In this document: piece after piece, positions 9,818-18,175 of the stretch
How the letters are laid out: each line of letters begins with the position of its first letter
Numbering within the stretch: position 1 is the stretch's first letter
Source: Schlegelella_A sp963778525
GTDB taxonomy: Bacteria > Pseudomonadota > Gammaproteobacteria > Burkholderiales > Burkholderiaceae_C
Length of the DNA stretch: 64,000 nucleotides
Reading direction: 5' to 3'
Assembly: GCA_963778525.1 (NCBI GenBank)
Contig: CAVZUJ010000007.1
Span: forward strand, 78,062-142,061
Made by a program: the position numbers and the translations under genes
Notes under the pieces: generated by a model
Databases searched by the model: none
Seen by the model: the letters and a program-made list of their open reading frames with translations, nothing else
What the model was told of the DNA's origin: nothing

Positions 9818-9848
9818 AAAAAAAAGGGCCGCACGTTTCGTGCGGCCC
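9818..9848 (-). terminator. Intrinsic terminator after the DUF1329 gene
   Basis: Read on the minus strand, a perfect 10-bp stem (GGGCCGCACG, loop AAA, CGTGCGGCCC) is followed directly by eight T residues. It lies 33 bases beyond the DUF1329 stop and before the YCF48-like gene, so the DUF1302-DUF1329 transcript may end here, with the YCF48-RND pair transcribed partly or wholly from another promoter. Confidence 0.9.
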
Positions 9849-9880
9849 GGTTCCACCCCGAGGTGACCCTGTCTGGCTCG

Positions 9881-11233
9881 TCAGCGGATGCCGGAGCCGG
9901 CGAGCGAGTCGGCGGTCCACTCGCGGTCCGACTGCGGCTGGGTGTGCTTCATGCCGCCGGTCTCGGCGATGAAGCCGGTCAGCGAATAGACCCCCGAGAC
10001 CAGGTCGTAGTGGCCGAACATGTCGGTGTACGGCGCCGGCAGGTCGTAGCTCGGGGCCATGTAGGCGAAGCCGGCGCGATAGAGCTGGCCGCGCGCGTCG
10101 TACTCGTCGCTGCCGAGCGCCGCCCACGAGTCTTCGTCGAGATAGAAGGTGCGCTTGCTGTAGACGTGGCGCTTGCCCTCGCGCAGCGTCGCCTCGACCA
10201 CCCAGACACGGTGCAGCTCCCAGCGCACGAGGTCCGGGTTCAGGTGGTGCGGCTTGACCAGGTCGTCCTGCTTCGACTGATACACCGCGGTGTAGTCGTT
10301 GTAAGGAACGATCATCTCCTTCTTGCCCACGAGCTTGAAGTCGAAGCGGTCCATCGCACCGTTGAAGATGAACGCGTCGTCGAACGTCGTCGCGCCGCCG
10401 GTGCCGGGGTTCGGCGTGTCGTAGGCGAGGTCGGGCGCGACCCGGACCCGGCGCTGGCCGGGCAGGTAGGTCCAGGCGCGCCGGTCCTTGCTGCCGCTGT
10501 CCAGCGGGTCGACGATCATCAGCGCCTCGCCGGCGCGGCGCGCCGGTCCGGTGTAGGTGAGCTTGATGCGCCAGTAGGTGTCGGACGGCTTGTTCGGATC
10601 CCAGTACGGATATTCCTGGTTGCTCTGGCCCTCGGTGGCCAGCGCGGTGTGGCCGCTGGCGTCGACGTTGAGGTTGCGGTACTTCGCTTCATAGGCCTGG
10701 CCGTCGAAGCGCAGAAGGTGGTTCCACATCGCCTCGTTGCCGGTCTTCGGGATCGGGAACGGGAAGGCCGCGTGCGCGCCCTCGATCGAACGGCCGTCGT
10801 TGAGCGTCTTGGCCTTGGTCGCGTCCTTCATCGTGGCGTCGGTCACCCACTTCGGAAACGCGACGCTGCGGTGCGTCGGATAGACGTCGACGCGAAAGCT
10901 CGGGTACTTCTGCAGCAGCGCCTTCGTGCCCTCGGTCAGTTGGGCGGCGTGCTGGGCCATGTTCTTGGCGTCGATCGTCAGGCGCGGCTTCTCGCCGGCA
11001 AACGGGTTCGGGCGGATGCCGTCGCCGGCCTTGAAGCCCGCGGGCGCGCTGGTCAGGCCACCGGTGTACGCGGGAATGGTGCCGTCCTTGTTGCCGGCGA
11101 CTTCGGCGCCGATCGGCGTCAGCGTGCTGCCGAGTGCCTTCGCTTCGTCGGCGGTGATGGCGGCCAGCGTCGGTGCCGTGCAAGCGAGCGCGGTCACGAC
11201 TGCGGCCGCGAGGCGCGTGTATCGAATATGCAT
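9881..11233 (-). CDS. DUF1329 family exported protein
   Basis: A 450-residue exported protein of the DUF1329 family (outer-membrane-associated, LolA/LolB-like fold suggested for the family). The ATG at 11233 gives a signal peptide (YTRLAAAVVTALACTAPTLA) followed by the typical ITADEAKALGSTLTPIGAEVAGN opening. Other family landmarks are IPAYTGGL, NPFAGEKPRLTIDAKN, YPTHRSVAFP, TYLPGQRRVRVAPDLAYDTPNP and a late YLDEDSWA. It lies 11 bases after the DUF1302 gene and is followed by a strong terminator. DUF1302/DUF1329 pairs are common beside genes for steroid, terpene or aromatic breakdown, where they are presumed to handle hydrophobic molecules or lipids in the envelope; that role is inferred. Confidence 0.9.
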   Translation of the reverse strand: MHIRYTRLAAAVVTALACTAPTLAAITADEAKALGSTLTPIGAEVAGNKDGTIPAYTGGLTSAPAGFKAGDGIRPNPFAGEKPRLTIDAKNMAQHAAQLTEGTKALLQKYPSFRVDVYPTHRSVAFPKWVTDATMKDATKAKTLNDGRSIEGAHAAFPFPIPKTGNEAMWNHLLRFDGQAYEAKYRNLNVDASGHTALATEGQSNQEYPYWDPNKPSDTYWRIKLTYTGPARRAGEALMIVDPLDSGSKDRRAWTYLPGQRRVRVAPDLAYDTPNPGTGGATTFDDAFIFNGAMDRFDFKLVGKKEMIVPYNDYTAVYQSKQDDLVKPHHLNPDLVRWELHRVWVVEATLREGKRHVYSKRTFYLDEDSWAALGSDEYDARGQLYRAGFAYMAPSYDLPAPYTDMFGHYDLVSGVYSLTGFIAETGGMKHTQPQSDREWTADSLAGSGIR

Positions 11234-11244
11234 GATGTCTCCGA

Positions 11245-12954
11245 TCAGAAGGTGGTCTTGAAGGTCAGGCTCAGGAAGCCACGATCCTTCAGGTAGGTGG
11301 TCAGCCCGTTGACCGACGTCACCGTGGTTCCGTTGTCCTTGTAGGCGCCGACGAAGTCGATGTATTTGAGGTCGAAGCGATATTTCTGCCGCACGTCGGC
11401 CGACAGGCCGATCGTGTAGTTTCCGAGTTTCTGGTTGCCGCCGAAGGTGGTGGCCGCGTTGCCGGAAAGGCCGACGGCGTAGGTCAGCGGAGCCGAAAGG
11501 TCGACGCCCGGAAACACCTGGTACCAGTTCGGCGTGAAGGCGATGCTCGTGCCGACGTAGTCCTTGGTCACGCAGCCGTCCCACTTGTTCTTGGCTGCCG
11601 CGGTGGCGGTGGCGTTGCAGGGCGTGTAGCCGACCGCGTTGAACAGGTTGGCGCCGCTCGTGACCTTGGTCCAGGTCGACCACTGCAGCTCGGCGGCCCA
11701 GGTGGCGCTGTCGAACACCGGCGTCTTCGGCAAGGTGCCGAGCGCGTTGACCAGCGCGTGCCAGGTGTCGCCGCGCGGGCCCTTGGTGTCGCCCGCGTCG
11801 GGCAGGCCTGCCGTGACGCCGAGCACCTGCGAGGTCAGCGGCGTGTTGTGCCGCGTCGAGAGCTCGGCGCCATAGCTGATGCCGGCGATGTTCTTGGCCA
11901 GGCTCAGGCCGAGCAGGTCGATCCTGTCGGCGTAGATCAGGTTGTAGACGCTGGCGTTCGGCGCGGCGTGGGTGAGAAACACCTGCGGCAGCTTGTCGGC
12001 GAAGTTGCGGTAGTACGCGCCGACCGTGCCGTCGAGCCAGACCGGGCTCCAGCGCGCCGACAGGCCGTATTCGCCGGTGTTGCCCGGCGTGGAATCGGGG
12101 CCATGCGCCGCGAAGCCGAGGCCCGCCGAGAGGAACTGGCGATCCGGGCCGTTGAAGACGAAGTCGACCGGGCCGAGATAGGTGCCGCCTTCAGGGTAGC
12201 GCGAGGCTTGCCACTCGAGCATCGCGTACGCGGCGAGCGACAGCGTGTCGGTCACCTGCGCTTGCGCCGACAGCTGGTTCAGGGGGCGGAACAGTTCCTT
12301 GGCTTCGGTCCCCGGCGTGGCGAAGCCCTTTTGCAGGTCGAGCGGGGCCTGCGCATACGAGATGCTGTGCAGGTTGCCGCCGAGGAAGAGCGACTCGCCC
12401 CAGTAGTTGGTGTGGCGGCCGAGCTTGAAGTTGACCGGCACGTTGCCGAGGTCGACGCCGCCGAACGCGAAGGCGTCGAGGATTTCGCCGCTCGGGCCTT
12501 CGTACAGCCGCTTGGTCGTGCTGCTGTACTGGTTGCCGACGTAGCTCGGCAGGTTGACCAGGGGCGGGTTCGGATTCGAATGGCTCTGGCCGCTGTAGGC
12601 AGCGTCGTACCAGGCCGCGCCGCTCACGCGCGCGCCGAAGCGCTTCTTGTAGACGAGGTCGAACTCGGACAGCAGGTCGATCCGCTTGGCGACGAAATCG
12701 CCGTTGTCGAAGCTGTAGTCACCTTCGTCGGCGAGGACCGAGTTGCCGATCTTCGGATCGCGGCTCTGCACGCGCATCGCGAGGTTCGTGCGAATGGTGT
12801 TGTCCCAACGGATCGACACGTCGGGGTTGCCGGTGTCGATCTCGAAGGCGTGTGCGCTGCCGGCAAGCAAGGCGCAGATCGCCGCCGCGGCAACGGGTGT
12901 GCGGGCGAAGGTGCGGCCGGCGCGAGCAAAGGGTTGTCGAAGATGAAGGCTCAA
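11245..12954 (-). CDS. DUF1302 family outer-membrane beta-barrel protein
   Basis: A 569-residue DUF1302 protein, predicted outer-membrane beta-barrel. A TTG at 12954 preceded by GGAGAC is the likely start; it yields a signal peptide (RTPVAAAAICALLAGSAHA) and the family opening FEIDTGNPDVSIRWDNTIR. The mature chain alternates polar and apolar residues, has many Tyr/Asn/Gly strands (for example NYWGESLFLGG) and ends in FLSLTFKTTF, a C-terminal aromatic typical of BAM-assembled barrels. It begins the minus-strand set DUF1302-DUF1329-YCF48-RND. It may be the outer-membrane port of that system. Confidence 0.88.
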   Translation of the reverse strand: MSLHLRQPFARAGRTFARTPVAAAAICALLAGSAHAFEIDTGNPDVSIRWDNTIRTNLAMRVQSRDPKIGNSVLADEGDYSFDNGDFVAKRIDLLSEFDLVYKKRFGARVSGAAWYDAAYSGQSHSNPNPPLVNLPSYVGNQYSSTTKRLYEGPSGEILDAFAFGGVDLGNVPVNFKLGRHTNYWGESLFLGGNLHSISYAQAPLDLQKGFATPGTEAKELFRPLNQLSAQAQVTDTLSLAAYAMLEWQASRYPEGGTYLGPVDFVFNGPDRQFLSAGLGFAAHGPDSTPGNTGEYGLSARWSPVWLDGTVGAYYRNFADKLPQVFLTHAAPNASVYNLIYADRIDLLGLSLAKNIAGISYGAELSTRHNTPLTSQVLGVTAGLPDAGDTKGPRGDTWHALVNALGTLPKTPVFDSATWAAELQWSTWTKVTSGANLFNAVGYTPCNATATAAAKNKWDGCVTKDYVGTSIAFTPNWYQVFPGVDLSAPLTYAVGLSGNAATTFGGNQKLGNYTIGLSADVRQKYRFDLKYIDFVGAYKDNGTTVTSVNGLTTYLKDRGFLSLTFKTTF

Positions 12955-13019
12955 GGTGTCTCCCGTGGGTAGTGTTGTGGAGCGTGGCCTGCAGGCACAC
13001 CTCCTGCAGATTCGGTGCG

Positions 13020-13070
13020 GCGGATTCTGGGAATCCGCGAGCCGCAGTCGCCCCCTCTTGGCAGGGGGGC
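13020..13070. repeat. Two adjacent palindromes upstream of the DUF1302 gene
   Basis: A perfect 7-bp dyad GCGGATT...AATCCGC with a 5-base spacer (13020-13038) is followed by a GC-rich hairpin (GCCCCCT...GGGGGGC, 13050-13070). They lie between the UspA-hemerythrin gene end and the DUF1302 start, both minus strand. The second may end the upstream transcript or be an extragenic repeat; the first could be an operator. Neither role is shown. Confidence 0.4.
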
Positions 13071-13112
13071 CGTTGGGCGTGCGCGCCACGGCCGGGCAAA
13101 CCCTCGGGCGAC

Positions 13113-14144
13113 TCAGGTTGCCGATCGACTGACGATGCGCGAGAACAGTTGATGGAACTGCGTGTCTGCGTCGGCCATCGGCGACGGTTCGCGTGGCCGC
13201 GTGAACGCCACGTCGATCGCCAGCCAATCTTCGTCGAGCAGGTGGCGCTCGGCGGCCGGCAGGATGACGCCTTCCTTGCGGCCGAGGTGATCCCACAGGA
13301 AATCGGCGTAGCGCGACACCTCGTCGTGCAGCGCTGCGGTCGCGGCCGTTCGCGCCACCGTATCGGCCAACGCGAGCGCGTCGACTCGCTGCGCCAGATC
13401 AGCGACGAGCCGCCCGTTGCGTTCGAGCTGGCTCTCGAGCTCGTCGAGCTCGGCGTGGCAGCGGGTCGTGCGCGTGCGCAGCCGCGCGAACAGTTGTGCC
13501 TGCTCCTTCGGGTGCTGCATCCGCGTCGGGACCTGCTGCAGGTATTCGACGATCGAGCGCATCGATGCCGGCTCGACGGTCGTGCCGGCACGTCGCGCTT
13601 CGCAGAGCGTCTGCAGCCACGCGTGCATCACCGCCGCCAGCGAGCGGTGTTCGTCGCGGATGATGCCGATCGCGCGTGCCCGCGGGTGCAACTCACCGGT
13701 CGACGACACCAGCACCGGCAGCCCGCTCTTCATCAGCACCGACAGGGTCTCCGACGAAAGCGCCATCCCGAGCTTGCCACCGTGACCGTGCGAAGCCATG
13801 AAGATCAGGTCGCAGCCGAGCTCGCGTGCCGCCGCGCTCAGCGCCTGCGCCGGCCGGTCGCTCACCGCATGGCGCGAATCGCACGGCACGCCGAGCGCGC
13901 GCGCCGCCGCCTTGGCCTTGGCGAGCAGCTCGCCGGCCTTGCCGTGATATGCGTAGTCGTATTCGTCGTGCGCGGTGGCGCGCAGCAGCTCGGCGTCGCC
14001 GCGCAACAGGTCGGCGGCCGCATCGGGGATGGCGTGGAAGAAGGTGATGCGCGCGGCCAGCGTGCTCGCCAGGGCGACGGCGTTGCCCACGACTTGCACC
14101 GAGAGGTCGGTGTCGTCGAGTGGAACCAGGAGATGGCGATACAT
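13113..14144 (-). CDS. Universal stress protein-hemerythrin fusion
   Basis: A 343-residue two-domain cytoplasmic protein. Residues 1 to about 150 form a UspA-type nucleotide-binding fold: MYRHLLVPLDDTDLS at the start and FMASHGHGGKLGMALSSET in place of the usual G-x2-G-x9-G-S/T loop, with the last glycine replaced by serine. Residues about 160-325 form a four-helix hemerythrin-like (HHE) domain with spaced metal-ligand candidates in IIRDEHRSLAAVMH, RCHAELDELE, FLWDHLGRKEG and AAERHL. Hemerythrin domains bind a di-iron centre sensing O2, NO or redox state, so the fusion suggests an oxygen- or iron-responsive stress protein. It is divergent from the LuxR-type regulator, sharing a short promoter region of about 107 bases. 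Confidence 0.85.
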   Translation of the reverse strand: MYRHLLVPLDDTDLSVQVVGNAVALASTLAARITFFHAIPDAAADLLRGDAELLRATAHDEYDYAYHGKAGELLAKAKAAARALGVPCDSRHAVSDRPAQALSAAARELGCDLIFMASHGHGGKLGMALSSETLSVLMKSGLPVLVSSTGELHPRARAIGIIRDEHRSLAAVMHAWLQTLCEARRAGTTVEPASMRSIVEYLQQVPTRMQHPKEQAQLFARLRTRTTRCHAELDELESQLERNGRLVADLAQRVDALALADTVARTAATAALHDEVSRYADFLWDHLGRKEGVILPAAERHLLDEDWLAIDVAFTRPREPSPMADADTQFHQLFSRIVSRSAT

Positions 14145-14251
14145 GCGGGCTCGAAGACGATGGCCGTCATCCTAGGCAGCGGCGCGGTGGCAGGCCCTCC
14201 TCGCAGTGGGGGGGATGACCCGGACTCTCGTCGCGCTGGTGCAGGCTTACC

Positions 14252-17020
14252 ATGCGGAATAAGACGATCAGCCCGCTTCCCGAGTGTCCACGGCTTGCAT
14301 GTAGCGTCTTCGACCGAACGTCCGTGGCCACGCAACTCGCCCGCAACAACGCTGCCGCTGCCGACGATCTGCAGCTGCGGGTGACGCCGCCACGCGTTCC
14401 GCGCCACCAGGTCGCGCGGCCGCGCCTGCGCTCCGACGATGCGCAGCTGAGCGACCATCCGGTCATCCTCGTTCAGGCATCGGCGGGCTTCGGCAAGACC
14501 TCGCTGCTCGCGCAATGGCGGCGCGAGCATCTGGCGCGCGGCAGCGTCGTGGCGTGGCTGTCGGCGCAGCCGCAGGACGACGTGCCGCGGTTCGTGCAAA
14601 GCCTGGCGCTGGCGGTGCGTGCCGGCGCCGGCCGCCCGACCTTCGGGCACACACTCGTCGATACGGCGCCGATCGCCGGGCTCGAAGGGGTGACCACCTG
14701 GCTGGCCGAAGTGGCGCAGACGGCGCTCGACATCGTGCTGATCGTCGACGAGGCCGATCGCCTGCCGGCGGCGGCGCGCGAGGCGCTGGCCTATCTGCTG
14801 CGCAACGCGCCGTCGAACCTGCGTGTCGTGATCGCCGCGCGCGCCGACCATCCGATCGACATCGACGACCTCGTCGCCTACGGCAGCTGCATCGTGGTCG
14901 GGCCGGCGCAGCTGCGCTTCCGACTCGACGAGACCATCGAGCTCGTGCGCGCACGTTTCGGCAGCCGGGTCGACCGCGATGCCGCCGCGCGCCTGCACGA
15001 GCTGGCCGAAGGCTGGCCGCTCGGACTGCAGCTGGCGCTGTCGGTGATGTCCGCCGGCAGCGACCCGCAGGCCGAGCTCTCCTCGATGGCCGCGCAGGGC
15101 GGCGCGCTGCGCGACCGCTTCGTGCAGCTGCTGCTTGCCAACCTCGACCCTGCCGACGTCGCCTTCCTCACTCGCATCGCGATCCTCGACCCTCTGCACG
15201 CCGAGCTGTGCAGCGAGCTGGTGCAGCAGCCCGATGCCGCCGAACGGCTGACCCGCCTGGCGCGGGACACCCCGGTATTCGCCGCCGGCGAGGCGAGCGA
15301 CTGGCTGCGCATGCATTCGCTGGCGCGCGACGAGCTGCGCCGGCGATTCGCGCGCCTGCCGGCCGAGGAACAGGCCGCGCTGCATGCACGCGCCGCGAGC
15401 GCGCTTGCCGGGCTCGGGTACGCCGAGGCCGCCGCGCGCCACGCGCTCGATGCCGGCCAGCGCGAGGTCGCCTACGACCTCGCCGAGCGCACGCTGTACG
15501 ACTCGCTGATGTCGCGCGGGCACCAGGGTGCGGTGCTCGAATGGCTGGATCGCTTGCCCGCCGCCGAGGTCGACAAGCGGCCGCGCCTGCTCCTGGCCGC
15601 CGCCTGGTCGCTCGCATTGAGCGAACGCCACGAAGAGGCGAACCGCTACGTCGAGCGCATCCAGGTGCAATCCGGCGCCGACGACGCGCTGCGCTGTGAA
15701 TGCGCGCTGATCCAGAGCGGTGCCGCCGTCTACGCCGACGACCCCGACCGATTCGCGGCGCTGCACGACCCCTGGGCCGAGCGTCCACCGCTCACCGACC
15801 CGCTGCTGCTGCAGGTGCACGCCAACCGATCGGCGTTTCGCACCTTGCTCGACGGCGAGCCGGCCCTGGCGCGACTGCGCCAGCAGCAGGCGCCACGCGG
15901 CGAGCGCAGCGCCGACGGTGCCTATCTCGACCTGCGCGGCGACTTCATCGTCGGCCTGGCGTATCTGTGGGAGGGCCAGGTCCTGCTGACGGCCAAGCTG
16001 CTGCGCCCGACGCTGGCGCAGGCCGAGGCCCTCCTCGGCCGGCGCAATCCGTTCACCTGCATGCTCGCCGCACTGCTGGCCGCCGCGCGGTGGGAGTGCA
16101 ACGAACCGGACGAGGCCGCGGCGCTGCTCGCCAACCGGCTCGACGTGCTCGAGCGCAGTGCGCTGCCGGAAGCGGTGCTGCTGGCCTTTCGGACCATGGC
16201 GCGAATCGCTTCGGCGGAAGGCGCCGAACATCGCGCGCTCGAGCTGCTCGGAGCGCTCGATGCCGTAGGCGTGGCACGCCGCCTGCCGCGACTGCGCATC
16301 GTCAGCCTGGTCGAGCAGGTGCGCTTGCATGCCCGGCGTTTCCGGGCCGAGACCTGCCGCGACCTGTGCGCCCGCATCGACGCGCTGCTCGCCGATCCGT
16401 CTGCGCCACAGGGGCCGCTCTGGCGGCGCAGCGTCGCCGTGCTGCGCGAGGTGGCGATCGCGCATGCCGCCATCGCGGCGCAGGAATGGCGAAAGGCCAC
16501 CGACGTGCTGGCGCAGGCCGACGTCCAGGCGCAGGGCATCCAGCAGGGCCGGCTGCACCTCGAGCTGCTCGGCTTGCGCGCCTACGTGCTGGATCGTTGC
16601 GGCGAGAAATCGCTGCCGCTGCTGCGCGAGGCCGTCGACCTGGCGGCGACCTACGGCCTGAGGCGTGTGTTCGACGACGCGCATCCGGAGTTGGGCGACT
16701 GGGTTCGCCGGACGCTGCTGGCTGCGCCGCCGCCGCCCGGCATGGCGCCCGGCCCCTTGGCTGCGTCGATGGTGCGGCCCGCTCCCGCACCGTCGGCCGC
16801 ACGAACGACGCCGACGATGGCGCTGACGCCCAAGGAGCGCGAGGTGCTGGAGCTGCTCGCGCGCAGCCTCTCGAACAAGGAGATCGGCCTGGCGATGCAG
16901 GTCGGCGAAGAGACCATCAAGTGGCACATGAAGAATCTCTTCGCCAAGCTCGACGCCGGCACCCGCAAGCAAGTGGTGCAGCGTGCCCGGATCCTCGGCT
17001 TGCTGGAGGCGCAGGCCTGA
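14252..17020 (+). CDS. MalT-like ATP-dependent LuxR-family regulator
   Basis: A 922-residue signal-transduction ATPase/transcription factor of the LAL (MalT) class. A Walker A loop (ASAGFGKTS, about residues 76-84) and a Walker B-like IVLIVDEADRLP open the NTPase region; the long middle part is helical, rich in Ala/Leu, and fits a TPR-like sensor; the last 65 residues are a LuxR DNA-binding domain (LTPKEREVLELLARSLSNKE, then GVGEETIKWHM-type helix as VGEETIKWHMKNLFAKL). Such proteins bind an inducer and ATP, oligomerise and activate operons. Its position between the DUF1302 set and the TauD-ligase operon makes it the probable regulator of one or both, an inference from location. The inducer is unknown. 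Confidence 0.88.
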   Translation: MRNKTISPLPECPRLACSVFDRTSVATQLARNNAAAADDLQLRVTPPRVPRHQVARPRLRSDDAQLSDHPVILVQASAGFGKTSLLAQWRREHLARGSVVAWLSAQPQDDVPRFVQSLALAVRAGAGRPTFGHTLVDTAPIAGLEGVTTWLAEVAQTALDIVLIVDEADRLPAAAREALAYLLRNAPSNLRVVIAARADHPIDIDDLVAYGSCIVVGPAQLRFRLDETIELVRARFGSRVDRDAAARLHELAEGWPLGLQLALSVMSAGSDPQAELSSMAAQGGALRDRFVQLLLANLDPADVAFLTRIAILDPLHAELCSELVQQPDAAERLTRLARDTPVFAAGEASDWLRMHSLARDELRRRFARLPAEEQAALHARAASALAGLGYAEAAARHALDAGQREVAYDLAERTLYDSLMSRGHQGAVLEWLDRLPAAEVDKRPRLLLAAAWSLALSERHEEANRYVERIQVQSGADDALRCECALIQSGAAVYADDPDRFAALHDPWAERPPLTDPLLLQVHANRSAFRTLLDGEPALARLRQQQAPRGERSADGAYLDLRGDFIVGLAYLWEGQVLLTAKLLRPTLAQAEALLGRRNPFTCMLAALLAAARWECNEPDEAAALLANRLDVLERSALPEAVLLAFRTMARIASAEGAEHRALELLGALDAVGVARRLPRLRIVSLVEQVRLHARRFRAETCRDLCARIDALLADPSAPQGPLWRRSVAVLREVAIAHAAIAAQEWRKATDVLAQADVQAQGIQQGRLHLELLGLRAYVLDRCGEKSLPLLREAVDLAATYGLRRVFDDAHPELGDWVRRTLLAAPPPPGMAPGPLAASMVRPAPAPSAARTTPTMALTPKEREVLELLARSLSNKEIGLAMQVGEETIKWHMKNLFAKLDAGTRKQVVQRARILGLLEAQA

Positions 17021-17140
17021 TGGGGCGGCAGACCCGCTGAGGCGGGCGCGACGCCGGTTCTGCACTGCGAGAGGGCGTCCGGGCGGCCGGGCGCGGCAGC
17101 CGCTGTCCGGCGAGCCCCCTCCACGATGGGGGGACGGCGG
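17021..17140. repeat. Extragenic repeat region before the catabolic operon
   Basis: Begins immediately after the regulator stop with GGGCGGCAGACCCGC (17023-17037), identical to 9751-9765, and contains a GC-rich palindrome of C-run and G-run arms (about 17115-17133). The rest up to 17216 carries the operon leader, with a GGAGAGAGAG ribosome site. No gene was seen here. Confidence 0.45.
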
Positions 17141-17216
17141 CCGACAGGGGTGGCTACGCTTGCCTGCAAGCAAGCTGGCGCCCGCCGCCGGTCAAACCAG
17201 GAGAGAGAGACCACCC

Positions 17217-18125
17217 ATGGAAACGTCGACCCTACACGCACCCGCGGTCCTGCGCGACAGCTCGCTGGGCGATTCGATCCGTGTCGAGCCGCTCACTTGC
17301 GCGATCGGCGCGGAGCTGAGCAATGTCAACCTCGGCGTCGCCTCGCGTTCGCCCGGGCTGATGGCCGAGATCCGCCAGCTGCTCCTCAAGCACAAGGTGC
17401 TGTTCTGGCGCGACCAGGACATCACGCGGGCCGAGCACATCGCCTTCGCGCGCCATTTCGGCGAGCTCGAAGACCACCCGGTGGCCGGCAGCGACCCGGA
17501 GAACCCGGGCCTGGTGCGCATCTACAAGTCGGCCGACAAGCCGAACGACCGCTACGAGAACTCCTGGCACACCGACGCCACCTGGCGCGAGAAGCCGCCG
17601 TTCGGCTGCGTCCTGCGCTGTGTCGAATGTCCGCCGGTGGGCGGCGACACCATGTGGGCGAACATGGCGCTGGCCTACGAGCGCTTGCCCGAACAGGTCA
17701 AGACGCAGATCGCCGGCCTGCGCGCCCGCCACAGCATCGAAGCCAGCTTCGGCGCCGCCATGCCGACCGACAAGCGCCTGGCGCTGAAGGCGCAGTTCCC
17801 CGACGCCGAGCACCCGGTGGTGCGCACGCATCCCGAGACCGGCGAGAAGGTCCTGTTCGTCAACGCCTTCACCACGCACTTCACCAACTTCCACACGCCA
17901 CAGCACGTGCGCGTCGGCCAGGACTTCACGCAAGGCGGCTCGCAGCTGCTGCAGTACCTGATCAGCCAGGCGGCGATCCCCGAGTACCAGGTGCGCTTCC
18001 GCTGGAAGCCGAACAGCGTCGCGATGTGGGACAACCGCTCGACGCAGCACTACGCGGTGATGGACTACCCGCCGTGCGACCGCAAGATGGAACGCGCCGG
18101 AATCGTCGGCGAAGCCACCTTCTAG
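17217..18125 (+). CDS. TauD/TfdA family Fe(II)/2-oxoglutarate dioxygenase
   Basis: A 302-residue non-haem iron oxygenase that couples 2-oxoglutarate decarboxylation to hydroxylation of a small substrate; family members release sulfite from taurine or cleave aryloxyacetates. The iron-binding facial triad is visible as WHTDATWR (His and Asp) and the distal histidine in MWDNRSTQHYAVMDYP, with the oxoglutarate-binding arginine shortly after (CDRKMERAGI). The N-terminal part (CAIGAELSNVNLG, LLKHKVLFWRDQDI, HIAFARHFGELE) is canonical. ATG at 17217 has a strong GGAGAG site. It is the first gene of a six-gene run ending with an acyl-CoA ligase. Substrate not determinable. Confidence 0.9.
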   Translation: METSTLHAPAVLRDSSLGDSIRVEPLTCAIGAELSNVNLGVASRSPGLMAEIRQLLLKHKVLFWRDQDITRAEHIAFARHFGELEDHPVAGSDPENPGLVRIYKSADKPNDRYENSWHTDATWREKPPFGCVLRCVECPPVGGDTMWANMALAYERLPEQVKTQIAGLRARHSIEASFGAAMPTDKRLALKAQFPDAEHPVVRTHPETGEKVLFVNAFTTHFTNFHTPQHVRVGQDFTQGGSQLLQYLISQAAIPEYQVRFRWKPNSVAMWDNRSTQHYAVMDYPPCDRKMERAGIVGEATF

Positions 18126-18175
18126 ATCACCAACCGATCACGACCCCGACCGACCTACCTCTCCAAGGACCTCAC

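Noticed and set aside
13862..17173. 1103-codon open frame antisense to the LAL regulator
   Set aside because: Antisense shadow; the plus strand encodes a full regulator with Walker and LuxR motifs.
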